A stretch of DNA of 64,000 bases, taken from assembly GCA_002286715.1 (NCBI GenBank), contig NSJX01000001.1, positions 1,915,805 to 1,979,804 of the forward strand, in the 5' to 3' direction. The notes below the pieces were generated by a model, which saw only the letters and a list, made by a program, of their open reading frames with translations, had not been told where the DNA came from and did no database searches. The stretch comes from Dentipellis sp. KUC8613 (taxonomy: Eukaryota > Basidiomycota > Agaricomycetes > Russulales > Hericiaceae). Shown one piece after another: positions 34,147 through 45,259 of the stretch (positions are counted from its first letter, which is position 1; each line of letters begins with the position of its first letter). A program made the position numbers and the translations under genes.

Positions 34147-35834
34147 GAGCGGCGGCGAGGGGGAGTTGCAGCTGAAGGTCGATGGCTGTAGGGCGAGGTC
34201 TAGGCAGGTCGTTTATATGTGCTGCGGTGAGCCTTTATACCGCGAACAAACTCAGTCGGAATTGAAAGTCGAACTCAGCCAGCGGAGATGGAGTTATCTG
34301 TGATTATAGGGAATAGCGAAGCTCTGGTACGTGGGAACGGGCGAGGCGAGAAACAATGGCAGGTGGCCGTATTAGCACAGCCCGTCTTCTTCTCGCCCTG
34401 GTTCCCTTGTCCGAACCAATGGATGAGCTCTGCACGACTCAACAGAAGCGGGCGCGTGATGCTCACCGTCCACAGGAGCGCGGGGGGGACGACGATCGCC
34501 TTTGTCCAGACATTCTCGGCCCCGGGGCGGTAGCCCAACGCAAGGGATATGCGTACTGTCATTGTCCTCCGTGAGTGTCGCCTTGACAGCGTAAGGGGAG
34601 ACGCCATACAGCTCCCGTTACTACATGTGCGGCGGCGGATTTTGACGCAGCGAAAGGACCTCGTTCCGGCAAAACGCGCGGCACACATGAGATCCCTGCT
34701 TCCTCGGTCTGTCACCCGATACTAGAATTGGTTTTGCCGCTGTGGCCTTGCCCCATAAGGGGAGCCAACAGTCCCGGAGCACAGAACTGGCAATAAAGAG
34801 ATCAGCAGCTTCCAAAGCCAATCATATACTGTATCGCCACCATACCTCCAGGCACACAACAATGGACGCACGCCCCCGTGGTTTGTTCCGTCAAGCCACA
34901 ATTTAAATGAAATCGGCCATGGTGCCGTAAAGGAAGCCAGTGCGCAGTAGACGCGCACAAGGTGGTGACGATGTGCATGCGCCTGGCCAGGTTCGCTGAG
35001 AACGACACAGCGCGGGAGCTGGGGCCAGGTCGCTGTGTCCGGGACATAAGCATAGCTAGAGGGAAGAAAACTCGAACCCCCGGAGGCGGAAATGAGTATA
35101 GGAGTGGAGGAGGAGGACATGATGAAGCCGGCGGAGTGCCTACTAGCAAGTGCGCTTTGCGTGATCATTCGCCTCGGCTAAGCGACTTCGTGAAGCTTTC
35201 CGTCGCTGCCCTGCGAAGTGCATCGCCAATAAGTAGAGCTGGTCTCCCCCCTGGTCAAGTCTCCGAGACTCACAATAACGTTGCAGAAATCTGGTCCTTC
35301 CGAAGCATGGTGTACATTAGTATCATTCGAGACAGCGTCACCTTAGCAAAACACGTCCTTCGGGACTTCGACAGCGAAACACTGGCACCCGATATACTAT
35401 ACCCTGCAACGGCGCTTTGCATCCATATTCAGTGGCATACCTTCGCAGCATACCAGAAAGGCACAACTCCTTCCGTATCCTCCCAGCGTTTCGGGTCATC
35501 ACGTTGGTTCTATGTAGCATCTGTACTTTGGGACACTCGTACCTTGAAGCCCTACAGCACCTGAACCAACAATTCTCTATGTGCCCGTGACAGGCATCAG
35601 CAACAACGTCGCACTACGTGTCAGACAAATCTAGAGGACGGGCTGTCAGACGCAACTCACGTCTCGTTCGACGTACGGCACTGGCACAAGGATGGACTTG
35701 AAAGGTCCAGATACACACATTTCGGTGGACGAGTTCGTATTATTGCAGCTGATAACGTGAGGAAGCGAGCTTTGACAAGTTCACTAGAAAACCACAGTGG
35801 ATCCGACTTCGTAGGTGTAGATGTGCTTCTCCCA
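34147..35834. other. Gene-poor 1.7 kb stretch
   Basis: Contains the promoter of the zinc-binding gene at its left edge and the 3' flank of RCE1 at its right. A plus-strand frame of 200 codons (34962-35564) and several minus-strand frames are open, but none shows family motifs or believable splice joins. I leave them unannotated. Confidence 0.5.
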
Positions 35835-37061
35835 TCACCAAACGTGGCTCTCATTCGCATACCAGAATATTCCATCAGCTCGCAAAGTCCAATTACGCAT
35901 GGTATAGATATATGCAAGGATGCCGAGCGCATATGCGACTTTGATTTCTACATGCAATGGAACGTAAACAAAAGCAGCAGATGAGTGAAAGTCTAGGACT
36001 CACGCGTCGCGTATCGTCTGTACCAGTTGACTTCTCCTTGAGGCTGGGGCATACCCATGAAATTGCAGAAGGTATGCGCGACCAGCGGAGGGAAGACGGA
36101 CCCTGTACGCAAGAAGATAAACGCGCAGTGAGCTCCAAAGGCTGTTGTATAAGTGAACTGAAAGACTAGCGTGCAGGTGAGGGTGAGTATATATCTCAGG
36201 CGCGAATCGGAGGACGTACGAGTGATTAGCAGGGCATTCTTCAATCCCTTCCGGGTTCGTCCGTTCTCGTTATAGTGTTCCCAGGCATGGTGCAAATGCG
36301 CTTCGATAGATGGATAAGAAAGCGGCAATACGTGCACATGACAGAAGAGCATACCCGAACCAAACGAGATGGGCGTGAAGAATACCATCGTTGCCCTCGA
36401 GGCACCCGCAAGATGATAGACGGCCAAGATGCTCGATCGCCATACTAGCTCCTCTGTAGCCGGACCCTGTATCACCATGTTTAGTGCTTGAAAGGAGGAC
36501 CGAGTGGTGGTGCATACTGACCACTATATAGTTTCTGATCCCTTGCCAGGTAAAGACTCTTTCGATCACATCCTTTCTGAACGACCAGCGTGACATGAAA
36601 GGTAGCTCGCTACCGATGTATCGCACGTAAAGTGGGCCCAAGAACAGCGCAGGGGTTACGAGATATGCAAGAAGAGTGTCTGTACTGAAAACCAGACCCA
36701 GGCGAGGCAATGACGCGTCCCATCCTGACACGGTCCCCTACTCGAGTCTGTGGTCAACATCTTGACACGTCAGACAATCAGAGCTACGCACCTTTTCTGC
36801 TGCCTTCGACGTGATCAAAGAATGCACATAGTATAAACACACGGCCGTGCTAATGGTGACAGACAGAAGACGAGTTCGGATGACGTTCGGGTGGTCTCTC
36901 CAGCGTTCATTCAGTGGTCTATTGCCGTTGACTTGATGAGTCCGAGATGGGCGGGAGTACTTGGTGAGGTATAATGGCGCAACATATCCTAGTGTAAAGA
37001 AGAGATTGAGAAGATGTGCTCTGCTCAACGTTAGCGGAGGCTCCTGAAAAAACCAAGACAT
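35835..37061 (-). CDS. RCE1: CAAX prenyl endoprotease RCE1
   Basis: Five exons (37061-36792, 36737-36522, 36466-36220, 36165-36004, 35947-35835) give 335 residues. RCE1 removes the last three residues of prenylated CAAX proteins such as Ras at the ER membrane. The CPBP-family signature is complete: Glu167-Glu168-x3-Arg172 (GPATEELVWRSS), the His motif in FGSGMLFCHVHVLPL (His205/His207), and HTFCNFMGMP with the conserved His and Asn. Several hydrophobic segments (for example LLNLFFTLGYVAPLYL, LLAYLVTPALFLGPLYV) fit a multi-pass membrane protein. The last exon adds a final helix (VAYALGILAYIYTM) and a WTLRADGIFWY tail typical of the family; it is easily missed because the previous exon reads on to a nearby stop. 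Intron 3 is 54 nt and stop-free, so retention would add 18 residues. Confidence 0.93.
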
Positions 37062-37510
37062 AGGCAGATACAGGTGCGGGAGGGATGATAGTAGGGATGG
37101 TCGGTGTTGGGTTTCGGGCCTTTATGAGAGGGTAGCTGTCTTTATTGTGACCCTTTGCATTCGCGACGCGTGAACGAGAATTCAGACCAAAAGGTGCTAG
37201 CGACCAAAAGCCAAAGGATGTCGGAGTCCGAGAGACGATTGCTGGGAGACTTGAAACAAGCGCGCGCCTGATGGAAGACAATTCAGAACCACATGGACGG
37301 CGCAGACGAGCGCTTGCTCAGGCCAGGTGCTAAAAGCCGAAACACGATACAGAAAAGCTGAGTACAATATTGCCTACAACAGCTTATAAGGGTTATATGC
37401 ATAGTTGTACATACGTACACAAGTCATGTACAAGAAAGATGTCGGCCGAGAGGATTATACACGCCGTTACAGAAGTAGATACGGCAACCGGAAACTCCAA
37501 CGTACCACCT
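37062..37510. other. Short intergenic interval
   Basis: About 450 bp between the RCE1 start and the stop of the minus-strand membrane-protein gene. It must hold the RCE1 promoter and the neighbour's 3' UTR. No coding sequence seen. Confidence 0.55.
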
Positions 37511-40500
37511 TTACCACCGTACAAGTAACGCGGACATGAAAAGCATTCCCGCCAAGCCGCCTATGGCGCCGACGACCGTCCACCGCGTGTAGTCTTTGAA
37601 TTGTCGGGTAATTGCGCCAATTCCTGTGATCGACACACCGCGGAAGGCGTATAATGTGATACCGGTGATGAACGCTATGATGGACCAGATGAGGAAAACA
37701 AGCGGAAGTGACAGAAGCACGCTACGTCTCTGTTGAAGGGTTCAATCAGTGTGTCAAAAGCCGAAGGATAGTATGATACGTACCGAGATCGTGATGAGCC
37801 CCTCCCCACCCACGTATGACGAGCGTTCTATGTCGGCTTTGTACCTGAACAAGGCAATAATTGCTGATACCATACTTGACGCGGACAGCAAGATGGCGAC
37901 GAATCCGGCGACACGAGAAACGTCGTCAAGGCCTGGCAGAGAGATGAATGTGACCGAAGCACTCAGGACGACAGCAGCCTGACGAGAGGCAAATAAAAAT
38001 AATTAAACATTTATCATCTAAACCAATACCTACTACTTACAATAAGACAGGCACAAGCTCCAATAACGAGCATCGGACCAGCCGAGCTGCGCAAGCCACT
38101 CTCCGCGTCCAGCCTTTGGTGATGGGAGCGCTCCAGGAAGAGGTAGGGGATCCCCAAGCAGATGGCGGAGATGATGAAGTCCGTGACTTTGCGGCGGAAC
38201 GGAATACGGGGCTCATTATGATCACCGTTGCGGCCAGAGGGCTGTGTTTGGGAGACATCCGTATAACCCTGCCGCCAAGTAGCTAGGAGCGAAGTCAGAT
38301 GTCATACGTGCAACCTAGTTAAGGAAGGGCATACTGATACGATAGAAGACCTTGGCTACAATACGAGTGCGAGTAGCTGCCGTGCTCGGCGCATGGTTTG
38401 CGGGTGCTGATAAGTTGTCAATACGTAGGTCTCTTGAGCCAAGACTACATGACGAACCATCCACCGAACGGAGCAAGCCCATTAGCTGCTGGCATTCTTC
38501 GTGAGTGAAAGCCGGCGGTGCGCCAGCCGCTGAAGGAAGCAAGCGCTCTGCGAAGATAGAATTAGCGAGTTTGCAGAATGGTATCGACGTCGGCCGTACC
38601 AGTATATGACCATGTCAGGATATCCATCGCCTCCGCAACAGTGCTGGGCGGGAGAGGAGCGTGTGCTGGGTGCGACTCCATGAAGGACCAGTAACGAGAC
38701 TCAGCCCCCAATTCTGTTGCCCAGAAGAGTCAGCATATTGTATCCGAACGGACGTCAAGAACGTACTCTCGTCTTCCGCAAACAGGCATTCTCCCGACCG
38801 CACAGGCGGCTGCTTGAAGGATAGCATCCTCGTCACATGGTCGACCCACGCCCGCGCAGGAATGAACTCGTTCCTGGATGCACCTCCATCCCGAAGCCAT
38901 AGTTCCCAACCTTCGGGCGGAGGAACGATCTCTTCGCCGTCTCTCTTGCTCAGATACGAGGCCACAGCGTCAAGCTTCCCGGAAATACGCAGGTCGATGT
39001 CTGTCGTGACACGCAGAGAAGAGTTCGAGAAGTAGAGGACACCGTTCGGGAGAATGTGTTCGCGCCATCCCAAAGCTTCGAAGTTGTTCGTCGGTACGGG
39101 CCATATGGTGCTGTCGCTGGGGCGGAAGTAAACCACAGGTTGCGGCTCCGGCTGTAAGCTCTTGGCCCCAGCCTCTGCATTCCGTGCTCCACGATCCCCC
39201 AGCAACGGGCGAGTCTCACTAAACAATGCCTAGGATTAACGTTGCGTCGAGATTCAGTGAAGGGTGTGTACGCACTCGGTCTCATACTCTCCGAGCTCGG
39301 ATGCGGGTGCGACGGTGCTCTGGCCACCGAGACTGTATTGCGAGGGCATATTATTGATCGGCCTAGCATACAAGAGGTTAGGCAATGAACATCAGTTATC
39401 AGGACTATCGTACCTTGCATAAATAACTTCTTCCGCAGGAGGAAGAGGAAGAGCAATTGGCACAGCTTGCTGCGAGCGGGAAGGAGCAGCAGCAGGGCTG
39501 GCAGGAGACGGTCTACGGGGGGCAGCGTCAGAGACGACTTTCTGTGCTTCTGTCAGGCCACGTACTCAGGCATATGCATATCACTATCCTCTGCTGAAGG
39601 TCCGACTTGGGATGGCGGAGTGTATTCAGCAGGAGTATCAGGCTCGAGCGCACTGTATGTATGCTATGAGTATGGACTTGTAATATGGACTAGAAAACGT
39701 ACCCAGGAATAGTGGTAGTCTTGGCCTCGTCGACAATCACCACATGTCTTGACTGGTCCGCCTTCACGCCTCCGACAGAGGGCGCCAAAGACGACTTGCT
39801 CGGCTTCGCGGAGAGGCGGCCATTCGGAGGCGGAGAAACAGGGCGAGCTAGAGACGAGACGGTCGAGGAGCGCGCCCGACCAGTTGCAGCCCCGGACATT
39901 CTGCGGACAAGCGGGCTTTCAAACCTGGCATAGTCGATGGGCCGGGGTGTCGAGTCGGTGCTGAACCCCTCGGCGGGTGTGCCGACTGCAACGGGCTGCA
40001 CAGGTCCCGGAGGAGGCATGTCGACATGGGTGGGCGGGGCAGAGCGCTCTTGAGTTGGCTCGTGTCCAGTGTCAGAGCTGGCCCAGGGATTGGCGAGCAT
40101 GGACTGCTCTCGCTGAACCGGGGCCTCTCGAGCAGCGGCAGGCTGGGGAGCAACAGGTGCCTGAGGAGCAGCAGGTGCCTGGGCAGTAGTAGCGGGTGGG
40201 GCTGGGACAGGTTCTTGGTGAACAGAAGGCGCCTTCTGCGATTGAGCATCTGCCTTCGCCTCAGGGACTGCGTCCGAAGCCGAGATAGAACTCTCTCTAG
40301 TCTGTCCCCAAGGTGCTGCATGCACTTCGGTCGGCGCAGGAGCATCCGAGTGAGCCTTGTGACCTTCATTGGACTCTGAGCTCTGGTCTGTACTGCCCGC
40401 GTACTCGGGATGCTCAGGGCGCGTAGGGTGGTCTGTAGTGTCGACTTCGTGCCCGCTCATTTGGTCCGGCGTCTGTGCTATCGGCGCATTCGACTCCCAC

Positions 40501-40868
40501 GTCCTGGCGTGCACTTCGGTCGCAGGCTTCGCCGGGATGTCGATGGGCTGCGACGGCTCGGAAGAGGTCACAGGAGGCGCCGCCAGCGGCGAGGGACCGA
40601 CATGCTCGTGCTCCGAGGTCTCAACCTCTCGCGCTTCGCGGGCAGGCGACTCAGGGACAGGGCTGGGGAGTTTGTGATCCTCCTGCAGAGACGACGGGGC
40701 GAGGGATTGCGCGTCCACTCTCAGCGACTCCGACGAGGAGCGCCGCGAGCCCGGTGTGCCCGGTCTCTGGAAAGCGAAGCCAGTGGAGGCGCGGCGGATT
40801 GCTCCGCCCATGCGCGAGCGCAGCGACTTATTGGGAGTCGTGCCCGACTTCGGCGGTGACGATGCCAT
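37511..40868 (-). CDS. Large fungal membrane protein with disordered N-terminus, function unknown
   Basis: Ten exons in phase give 956 residues: 40868-39703, 39652-39607, 39541-39414, 39362-39272, 39229-38767, 38713-38600, 38547-38341, 38282-38041, 37978-37784, 37729-37511. Residues 1-about 480 are Ser/Pro/Glu-rich and disordered. A folded part follows with a WW-like stretch (GWREHILPNGVLYFSN), LPPPEGWELWL-type sequence and ESRYWSFMESHPAHAPLP, a pattern I believe recurs in Agaricomycete hypothetical proteins. The C-terminal 220 residues have at least five hydrophobic segments (VTDFIISAICLGIPYLFL, VAGFVAILLSASSMVSAII, LLSLPLVFLIWSIIAFITGI, WTVVGAIGGLAGMLFMSALL). No enzyme motif is visible. The donor after 39272 is GTACAC, chosen to keep phase, and is the weakest joint. 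Divergent from the coatomer gene with a 980 bp interval. Confidence 0.75.
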
Positions 40869-41848
40869 CGTTCGAGGAAGGTCTGTATGGAAAGGGAGTG
40901 TAGAGGTAGATGATAGTGTTGATGGGTTGGCGGACGAGGTGAGAGAGGATGGAGCCGGAGATCGTCGTGCGCCCCATTATCAAGGAGCATGCCTCGTCGA
41001 AAACTCGAGGCAGGGGACGCGCAGCCATGCACGCTGCCGCCGTTCTGGGGGCGCCGTCGGCCTTGCCATGAATGACAGGATTCCAGCCGTACGCCACGAT
41101 AATCGGCCGCGCTGCACCGTCTTACGTGCCATCGACACGTGGAAGGAGGTTTAATGTGGGAGGACTCACCTGGCAGCCCTTGCATGGCAAGCACGCGACA
41201 ACTTCAATCATTTCATCTGTCGTAACGACACCACAGAACGACCCTCGAAGATGCTCCATTGACTCGTTCAGCCAGTACAGGGATTGGAGTATGTCGCCGT
41301 TATGAAGTCAGTTCAAGCAGAAGACCCGGCGAACGTGATGTATGGGAGATTGTGAAGGCGTACATAAAGGCGCCTAGATCAATCGCCCATGGAAGACCAA
41401 CACGTTGCCGGGACATCCTTCCGATATGTTCTCAGACGTGATCCACGACTTCACGGATAGGCTAGCCCCCTACAAGAGCCTTTCATGCAAGGCGAAAGCA
41501 ATGCTCGATATGCAGTTGAGGCGATGAGATAGACGCACCGCAACCGATCCAGCTTCAACAAGTAGTCAGAAGTGCGACGGGCTTGACCTTTCCAAGGTCA
41601 GCGTGCCCTCAACCGTCAAGAACATTCTAGCGCCCGGGTTCGAGAAAGTTGTGAAAGTAGTAGATAGAAGAACGATAGCATATACAAGCCAGTGCAGGCG
41701 GTGGTTGTTTGAGAGATCGCGCAGGTGAAGGCAAGCGACAAGGCCAGCCACAGCCACAGACGTGCCACGTTATTGCATTTGCCCGGTCTAGCAGCACCCA
41801 ATACCAGCCAACAGACCGTGAAATACACCACCGTCGTCGGCAACCACC
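40869..41848. promoter_or_regulatory. Shared divergent promoter interval
   Basis: Lies between the starts of the membrane-protein gene (minus) and the coatomer gene (plus). Only short frames without motifs occur. It should contain both promoters. Confidence 0.55.
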
Positions 41849-44800
41849 ATGCTCTTGGAAGTCAGCGTAAGTCCCCCGCACAAGTTCGTGATATTATGCT
41901 GAGGACCGGGGACACCAGCGGAAACAATTCAATCGCTCAGACCGTGTCAAAGCCGTCGACTTCCACCCCACCGAGCCATGGCTGCTTGCTGGCCTATACA
42001 ACGGCTCCGTCAACATCTATAATCATGAAACTGGAGCTTTGGTGAAAACGTTCGAGGTCGCGGAGGTTCCTGTTCGATGCTGTCGCTTCATCGCGCGCAA
42101 GAACTGGTTCGTTGCCGGCTCCGACGACTTTCAGCTACGCGTCTTCAATTACAACACGCACGAGAAGGTCACGGCTTTCGAGGCGCACCCCGACTACATT
42201 CGATGCCTTACTGTTCACCCTACCGCGAGCATTGTGCTTACGGGCAGTGATGATATGACCATTAAAGCTTGGGATTGGGACAAGCAGTGGAAGTGCATCC
42301 AGGTGAGTTGTTACGCATACTCGAGTATAGGAACGGCTATTGATATTGTTGGAAGACCTATGAAGGCCATACACACTACATCATGAACATTGCCGTCAAT
42401 CCCAAGGACCCAAATACATTCGCGTCTGCATGTCTCGACCGTACCGTGAAGATCTGGTCTCTCGGGGCGCCGATGCCCAACTTCACGATGGATGCACATG
42501 AAAAAGGCGTGAACTACGTCGAGTTCTACCCTGGTGCAGACAAACCATATCTCGTTACCACAGGAGATGACAAGACCGTCAAGATCTGGGACTACCTCAG
42601 CAAGAGCTGCGTCCAGACCATGGAGAGCCATACCAACAACGTCTCCTTCGCTGTCTTCCACCCTAACCTCCCCCTCATCATCAGCGGTAGCGAGGATGGT
42701 ACCGTCAAGCTCTGGAATAGCGGCACGTATCGTCTCGAGAACACTTTGAGCTACGGCTTGGAGCGCGCGTGGTGCATCGCTGTTCGCAAGGAGTCTAATG
42801 ATGTTGCCGTTGGCTTCGACGAAGGCTCAGTGGTCATCAAGGTGTGTCCTACGTTGTGATTTCCATAGGGTTTTACTCATCTGCGCTTACAGCTCGGTCG
42901 TGATGAACCTACCTTCTCGATGGACCCCGCCGGCAAACTCATTTATACCCGTAACAACGAAGTGCTTTCCGCCAACCTCCAAACCGTCTCCGACGACTCC
43001 TTCACCGAGGGCACGCGCATCCCCCTCTCGATCAAGGAGCTGGGGTCCACGGAAATCTTTCCCACCTCCCTGAACCACTCGCCAAATGGCCGTTTCGTCA
43101 CCGTCGTCGGCGACGGAGAGTACATCATCTACACTGCTCTCGCGTGGCGTAACAAGTCATTCGGCAGCGGAAGTTCCTTCGCGTGGGCCGGGGACTCGAA
43201 CACCTATGCCGTACTGGAGGGTAAGCTCAAGGTGCGCCTGTACAAGAACTTCAAGGAGCGCGCAGGTGCGGCCATGAAGGGTGCGGGATCTTGGAGTATC
43301 GACAGTCTGCACGGAGGCACCTTGCTCGGCGCCCGCGGTAACGGCTTCGTTGTCTTCTGGGACTGGGAGACCGGAGACATTGTGCGCCGCATCGACGTGG
43401 AGTCCAAGAACGTGAGTGCTTCGTGAGGATCTGTATCCCGTTCAGAGGTCTTATACATGCAACAGGTCTACTGGTCTAGCACGGGCTCCCTCGTCGCCAT
43501 CACCTCTGACGATTCGTTCTACATCCTGCGGTTCGACCGCGACGCATACAACGCAAAGCTCGAGGAGGGCGTGGAAATCACAGATGAGGGTGTCGAGGAG
43601 GCTTTCGAAGTCATCTCAGAGGTGTCTGAGAAGTAGGTCATATCGTGATTCCGACCTGCGAAGAAGCTAACAGCGCATTGTGCTTTCTAGCGTCAAAACT
43701 GCCAAGTGGATAGGCGATTGCTTCATCTACACGACATCAGCAAACCGCTTGAACTACTTTGTTGGCACCGAATCATACTCTGTGACGCACTTTGACAGGT
43801 ATACACATTTGTATAACTCGCCTAAGACATGCTAAACTTTGGAATCTTAGGCCCATGTCACTGCTCGGATACATCCCAGCGCACAACCGTGTATATGTCT
43901 GCGACAAGGACATGCATGTCTATGGGTACGCCTTGGCGTTGAGCGTCATCGAGTACCAGACTGCTGTCCTCCGAGATGAAATGGACGCCGCTGCCGAAAT
44001 CCTCCCGACCATTCCTAAAGATCAGCTCAACAAAGTGGCGCGATTCCTGGAAGGCAAAGGTACGAAATGCCCGTTGTATCAATAACCTGTGTTCACCCCG
44101 TTACTCAGACCTCAAGGAGCTCGCGTTGCAAGTCACAAATGATCCTGACCATAAATTCGACCTGTCGCTGCAACTCGACGACCTGGACTCTGCTCTCGAA
44201 ATTGTAAGATCAGTTCCGGAGAGTGAAGCCGAGTCGAAATGGAAAGCAGTCGGTGATCGCGCGCTGGCCGTGTGGCGATTCGATCTGGCACGAGAGTGTT
44301 TCGAAAAGGCGAATGATCTCGGTGCCTTGATGCTACTTCTCTTGTCCATCGGGGACAAGGAGGGTCTGCAATCGCTTGCTGTGAAAGCTGGTACGTAATA
44401 AATAGTCTAGACTGCTTAGATGCTAACATCACATGTGCCTTTTACAGAGGCAGCAGGCCAAAATAACCTCGCATTTGCCACTCTCTTCCAGATTGGCAAT
44501 GCCGACGGTTGCATCGACCTTCTGACGAAGACGCAGCGGGTGCCAGAAGCCGCTCTCTTTGCACGGACATATAAGCCGAGGTAATGTCCGATTCCTTCGG
44601 TCGGCGTCTTAATATTGATATGTTGACACTTTACGCACACACAGCAAAGTGCCGGAAGTCGTCGACGCGTGGCGAACGGAGCTTAAGAGCAAAAACCGGC
44701 CGAAACTGGCCGCCGCCATCGCCTCTCCTGTCGACCATCCTGAGCTGTTTGAGGAGGGTTGGGAGGAGGCGCTGCGGCGGGAGAAGGGGGAGGTCGCGCA

Positions 44801-44949
44801 TCCCGAACCGAAACTGAACGGGAATGCCGGTGAGTGTCTATTCTATCACTAGGATCTGCGTTCTTGACTTCTGACGATGTATAGATGACGCGGCGGCTTC
44901 GCCGGCGTCGCCGCCAGCGGAGGAGGAAGAGGAGGCGGCAGAGTCGTGA
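41849..44949 (+). CDS. SEC27: Coatomer subunit beta-prime (COPI)
   Basis: Eleven exons (41849-41866, 41919-42302, 42356-42841, 42893-43411, 43466-43632, 43691-43798, 43851-44059, 44109-44390, 44448-44580, 44645-44829, 44885-44949) give 851 residues, the usual length. Beta-prime is part of the COPI outer coat on Golgi-to-ER vesicles and binds dilysine retrieval signals. The N-terminus begins [20 protein letters not shown], a family hallmark, followed by WD40 blades ([48 protein letters not shown]). A second propeller and an alpha-solenoid follow ([38 protein letters not shown]). The C-terminus is acidic. Intron 2 ends in AAG rather than CAG/TAG; the conserved [10 protein letters not shown] sequence fixes that joint. 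The first exon is only six codons. Confidence 0.96.
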
Positions 44950-45259
44950 TGAGCGAATTGGGACATTGCTCTCGTACATAGTGGCTGCGTTGTATTAGAG
45001 ACAGTTTGCAAAAGGCGTTTCTATTGGACTGGAGAAGGTCTGGATCGCGGCTAGGGTGAGCCGTGCGAGAGATGTTCGCGGTCGAGGGCTGTGGAGAATG
45101 TGGCCATGTAAGGGCAAGCCGGCAAATGCCGCAATCGCGTGTGAGCTCGAGCGTGGTGACGGCCGTCTTTCTCAAGTTCCTCTCTCCTCCTACAGTCTCT
45201 TCTTCGTCCTCCTCAGCGTCCCCAGCGGCGCTCGTCTCTCCCTTTCTCCCCCATAGGCC
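44950..45259. promoter_or_regulatory. Chitin synthase promoter / coatomer 3' flank
   Basis: 310 bp between two genes in the same orientation. The right half is strongly pyrimidine-rich (CTCTCCTCC-type tracts) immediately before the ATG at 45260, a common feature near fungal transcription starts. Confidence 0.55.

Noticed and set aside
34722..35168. Minus-strand frame of 148 codons overlapping the previous one
   Set aside because: No family features and no splice partners;
its start is arbitrary.
34962..35564. Open plus-strand frame of 200 codons
   Set aside because: No motif, no neighbouring exons, and overlapping open frames on the other strand; openness in GC-rich DNA is expected by chance.
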